Of a stretch of 64,000 nucleotides of DNA, positions 61,971 through 64,000 are shown in pieces. Location of the stretch: the NCBI RefSeq assembly GCF_002368195.1, contig NZ_AP018178.1:5298145-5362144 (forward strand), in the 5' to 3' direction. The stretch comes from Calothrix sp. NIES-2100 (GTDB lineage Bacteria; Cyanobacteriota; Cyanobacteriia; Cyanobacteriales; Nostocaceae). The position numbers and the translations under genes are program-made. The notes under the pieces were generated by a model that saw only the letters and a list, made by a program, of their open reading frames with translations, was not told the DNA's origin and did no database searches. Position 1 is the first letter of the stretch; the number at the start of each line of letters is the position of its first letter.

Positions 61971-64000
61971 ATGAGTAATGATCTGTTGATAATCGACCTC
62001 GAAGAGGTATTAAAAAGAGCAATAAATAACATTAGCGAATTCTTTACATCTGCTGAGTATGCGCAGAAAATGAATTTAGCATTTGGAGAAAAGTGGGATC
62101 AAGAGAAAGCCAAGAAGGTAATTGCGGGAATCATCAACAATACAAACCTCCCAGAAATTCAAGTAGTTGACTCTTTAGAAATAAATGGTGGACAAGGAGC
62201 TTTTGGGAGTTTTAACCAGACAATTTATTTATCAAAAGCGCTTTTAAATGATGCAGTCAAAAGTGTTGATGTCCTGATAGAAGAACTAGGGCATTTTATA
62301 GATTCGCAGATAAATATTCAAGATGCACAGGGCGATGAAGGAGCAATTTTTGCCGCAATCGTCCAAGGTAAAGAGCTAACTCAAACTCAACTCTTAGGGT
62401 TGAAAAGTGAGAACGATACAACAAATGTCATCATCAATGGAGAAGCCAGAACATTAGAGCTAGCAGCTACCTACGGTAATATTAGCCTCGATGGTAACTT
62501 AAGTGATTGGACATCAGCAGAGAGATTAGATTTTCTTCCTGGAACAGGAATACCAGGATACGAAATCTATGGAAAGTATGCAGGAGATGCTTATGTATTC
62601 GCCTTGAAATCGGATACCCAAGCGATAGGTGCGGGCACAACATTCTGGCTAAATACAGACAGAAATGCGAGTACAGGTTATCAAATATTTGGTCAGACTG
62701 GAGTAGGAGGAGCCGAATATAACGTTGATTTCTTTACAGATAATGTACCCTCTTTATACACAGGAGGAGCCGGAGCCAATTTGGTCGGTGGTTCTTTAAA
62801 CTATGCCTATGGTACTAATAATCAAATAGTTGAATTCGCCGTTCCAATAGCACTTTTAAATGGAGCGCCACAAGCAATTGATGTTTTGACGGATATTAAT
62901 AACCAAACATTTTTACCGTCTAATTATTCATCTCAAAAATATACGGTTTCTGTTTTACCACCAAGAACAGACTTTAGTAAGAAGGTTGGGATAGTATTTT
63001 CGGAAACTACAGCGAAAAATTTCTTTCAAGATAAAGCCTATACCCAACTCTTCCTGTCGATGCAAAGCCAAGCAATGCAGGCGGGTATTCCCTTTGATAT
63101 TCTCACAGAGAATGACTTAACAGACCTCAGCAAGGTTGTTAATTATGATGCGCTGATATTTCCTTCTTTCCGAAATGTACCTCTGGCGAAGCTGGATGCA
63201 ATTCAAAATACACTCACACAAGCCGTCTACAAATATAATATTGGACTGATTACAGCTGGAGACTTTTTAACTAACGATGAAAATAATAATGCTTTAGCCG
63301 GAGATTCCTACATCCGGATGAAGCAGTTGTTGAATGTGACTAGAACTGGTGGCGGTGGGCCAGTCAATGGTGTTCTCAACGCTGAGGATATTGCTCATCC
63401 AGTGATGCAAGGTTATTCTACGGACGAGGCGATTCGTAGTTATAACGGCATCTTTTTTAATAGCTATGGTGATGCAGATAGTACAGACAATAAAACACCC
63501 ATAGTTCTCGCAGATTTTTTGGTAAATGGGCAGAAAAATAATGCTGTACTAGCAACACAAACCGGTGGTAGAAACGTCCATTTTGCCACTGAAGGGTTCA
63601 TGGGAGATAACAATTTACTGTGGAAAGCATTGCAATGGGCTGTTCTTGATAACAAACCCAAAGTAGCGTTAAACATGAGCCGGGATGCAAGTATATTTGT
63701 TTCGCGGACTGATATGGATCAGTCTCAGGAAGCTGAGGATGTGAATCCGGTGGGAACTACTCCAGGGATTTACGATCGCCTGCTGCCGACTCTGACACAA
63801 TGGAAAAACGACTATAATTTTGTCGGGTCATACTACATCAATGTGGGTAACAATCCAGCAAATGGGCAAGTGACTGACTGGACTGTCTCCAAGCCTTACT
63901 ATAATCAAATCCTGGCTCTACAAAACGAAATTGGTACCCACTCTTATACTCACCCCGAAGACACAAATCAGAACACCTATAAAGAAAATAATGCGTCGGC
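61971..64000 (+). CDS. Large exported CE4-type deacetylase (PelA-like C-terminal architecture), 3' truncated by window
   Basis: The frame is open from ATG 61971 (AAGGGTG upstream) to the window edge, 676 residues so far. The N-terminal ~165 residues include EELGHFID (H108), a segment frequent in large cyanobacterial secreted proteins. Residues ~170-330 look like a carbohydrate-binding domain of CBM9/DOMON type (ISLDGNLSDW). Residues ~340-570 (KKVGIVFSETTAKNFF...) have a Rossmann/flavodoxin-like pattern, like the reductase-like domain of PelA. From ~570 a polysaccharide deacetylase fold begins: RTDMD (D581, D583) and the metal motif H657-S-Y-T-H661-P. PelA order is hydrolase, reductase-like, deacetylase. 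Here the hydrolase is separate (56999). No N-terminal signal peptide; the missing C-terminus may hold an RTX or other export signal. Confidence 0.82.
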   Translation, partial: MSNDLLIIDLEEVLKRAINNISEFFTSAEYAQKMNLAFGEKWDQEKAKKVIAGIINNTNLPEIQVVDSLEINGGQGAFGSFNQTIYLSKALLNDAVKSVDVLIEELGHFIDSQINIQDAQGDEGAIFAAIVQGKELTQTQLLGLKSENDTTNVIINGEARTLELAATYGNISLDGNLSDWTSAERLDFLPGTGIPGYEIYGKYAGDAYVFALKSDTQAIGAGTTFWLNTDRNASTGYQIFGQTGVGGAEYNVDFFTDNVPSLYTGGAGANLVGGSLNYAYGTNNQIVEFAVPIALLNGAPQAIDVLTDINNQTFLPSNYSSQKYTVSVLPPRTDFSKKVGIVFSETTAKNFFQDKAYTQLFLSMQSQAMQAGIPFDILTENDLTDLSKVVNYDALIFPSFRNVPLAKLDAIQNTLTQAVYKYNIGLITAGDFLTNDENNNALAGDSYIRMKQLLNVTRTGGGGPVNGVLNAEDIAHPVMQGYSTDEAIRSYNGIFFNSYGDADSTDNKTPIVLADFLVNGQKNNAVLATQTGGRNVHFATEGFMGDNNLLWKALQWAVLDNKPKVALNMSRDASIFVSRTDMDQSQEAEDVNPVGTTPGIYDRLLPTLTQWKNDYNFVGSYYINVGNNPANGQVTDWTVSKPYYNQILALQNEIGTHSYTHPEDTNQNTYKENNAS

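Overview
The window reads as chromosomal DNA of a filamentous, probably heterocyst-forming cyanobacterium (Nostocales: Nostoc, Tolypothrix or Calothrix type). Reasons: very frequent GCGATCGC (HIP1) sites, short tandemly repeated 7-mers in intergenic DNA, an NDH-1/CupB CO2-uptake locus, a pheophorbide-oxygenase-type Rieske protein, and giant TPR, WD40, CBS-GAF-PAS-GGDEF-EAL and RTX proteins. The genus is inference. No rRNA, tRNA or CRISPR array was recognised.

Layout. 1-2.4 kb: end of an ndhD, a CDP-alcohol phosphatidyltransferase and a CO2-hydration protein (cupB-like). 2.5-11.5 kb: single metabolic genes (AbrB-type membrane protein, SnoaL-like, DUF3598, Rieske oxygenase, Lin0512, alpha/beta hydrolase, LD-carboxypeptidase) with a striking 63-bp repeat array (2947-3427) and a possible TnpB-less transposon relic (10.0-10.4 kb). 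12-15.2 kb: two tandem paralogues of an RTX-like repeat protein. 15.2-29.8 kb, all minus strand: a nucleotide-sugar and glycosyltransferase locus (SPINDLY-like TPR-GT41, two TPR-GT2 proteins, epimerase, C-methyltransferase, RfbF-like nucleotidyltransferase, PIG-L deacetylase, RfbC, SDR, DUF4910 protein). 30-34.6 kb: an RTX protein and four small proteins with double-glycine leader-like N-termini, two in a tandem duplication. 35.9-45.6 kb: topA, a Uma2 fragment, a 1086-residue c-di-GMP protein, an intact TnpB element and an MscS channel. 47-52.8 kb: two AAA_35 (STAND-like) ATPases, one fused to 14 WD40 repeats. 53.4-64 kb: a polysaccharide locus with Pel-like content.

Two possible systems stand out. 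(1) At 53.4-64 kb, a receiver-domain/HlyD fusion, a PelF-like glycosyltransferase, a spherulin-4-like glycosidase, a polytopic membrane protein, a GalE fused to a tandem MshEN-like (c-di-GMP-binding) module, and a secreted CE4-deacetylase protein resemble Pel biosynthesis with PelA divided over two genes and signalling built into the HlyD and epimerase. (2) A 13-bp palindrome, AGCC-(A/T)5-GGCT, lies upstream of the GG-leader peptide genes, one RTX-like gene and a TPR glycosyltransferase. At three promoters it occurs as a pair exactly 30 bp apart, which suggests an undescribed regulon for secreted or surface products.

Many start codons were moved downstream of the longest open frame where a Shine-Dalgarno sequence or paralogue alignment supports it. 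Dispersed repeats and MITE-like elements fill most intergenic gaps.
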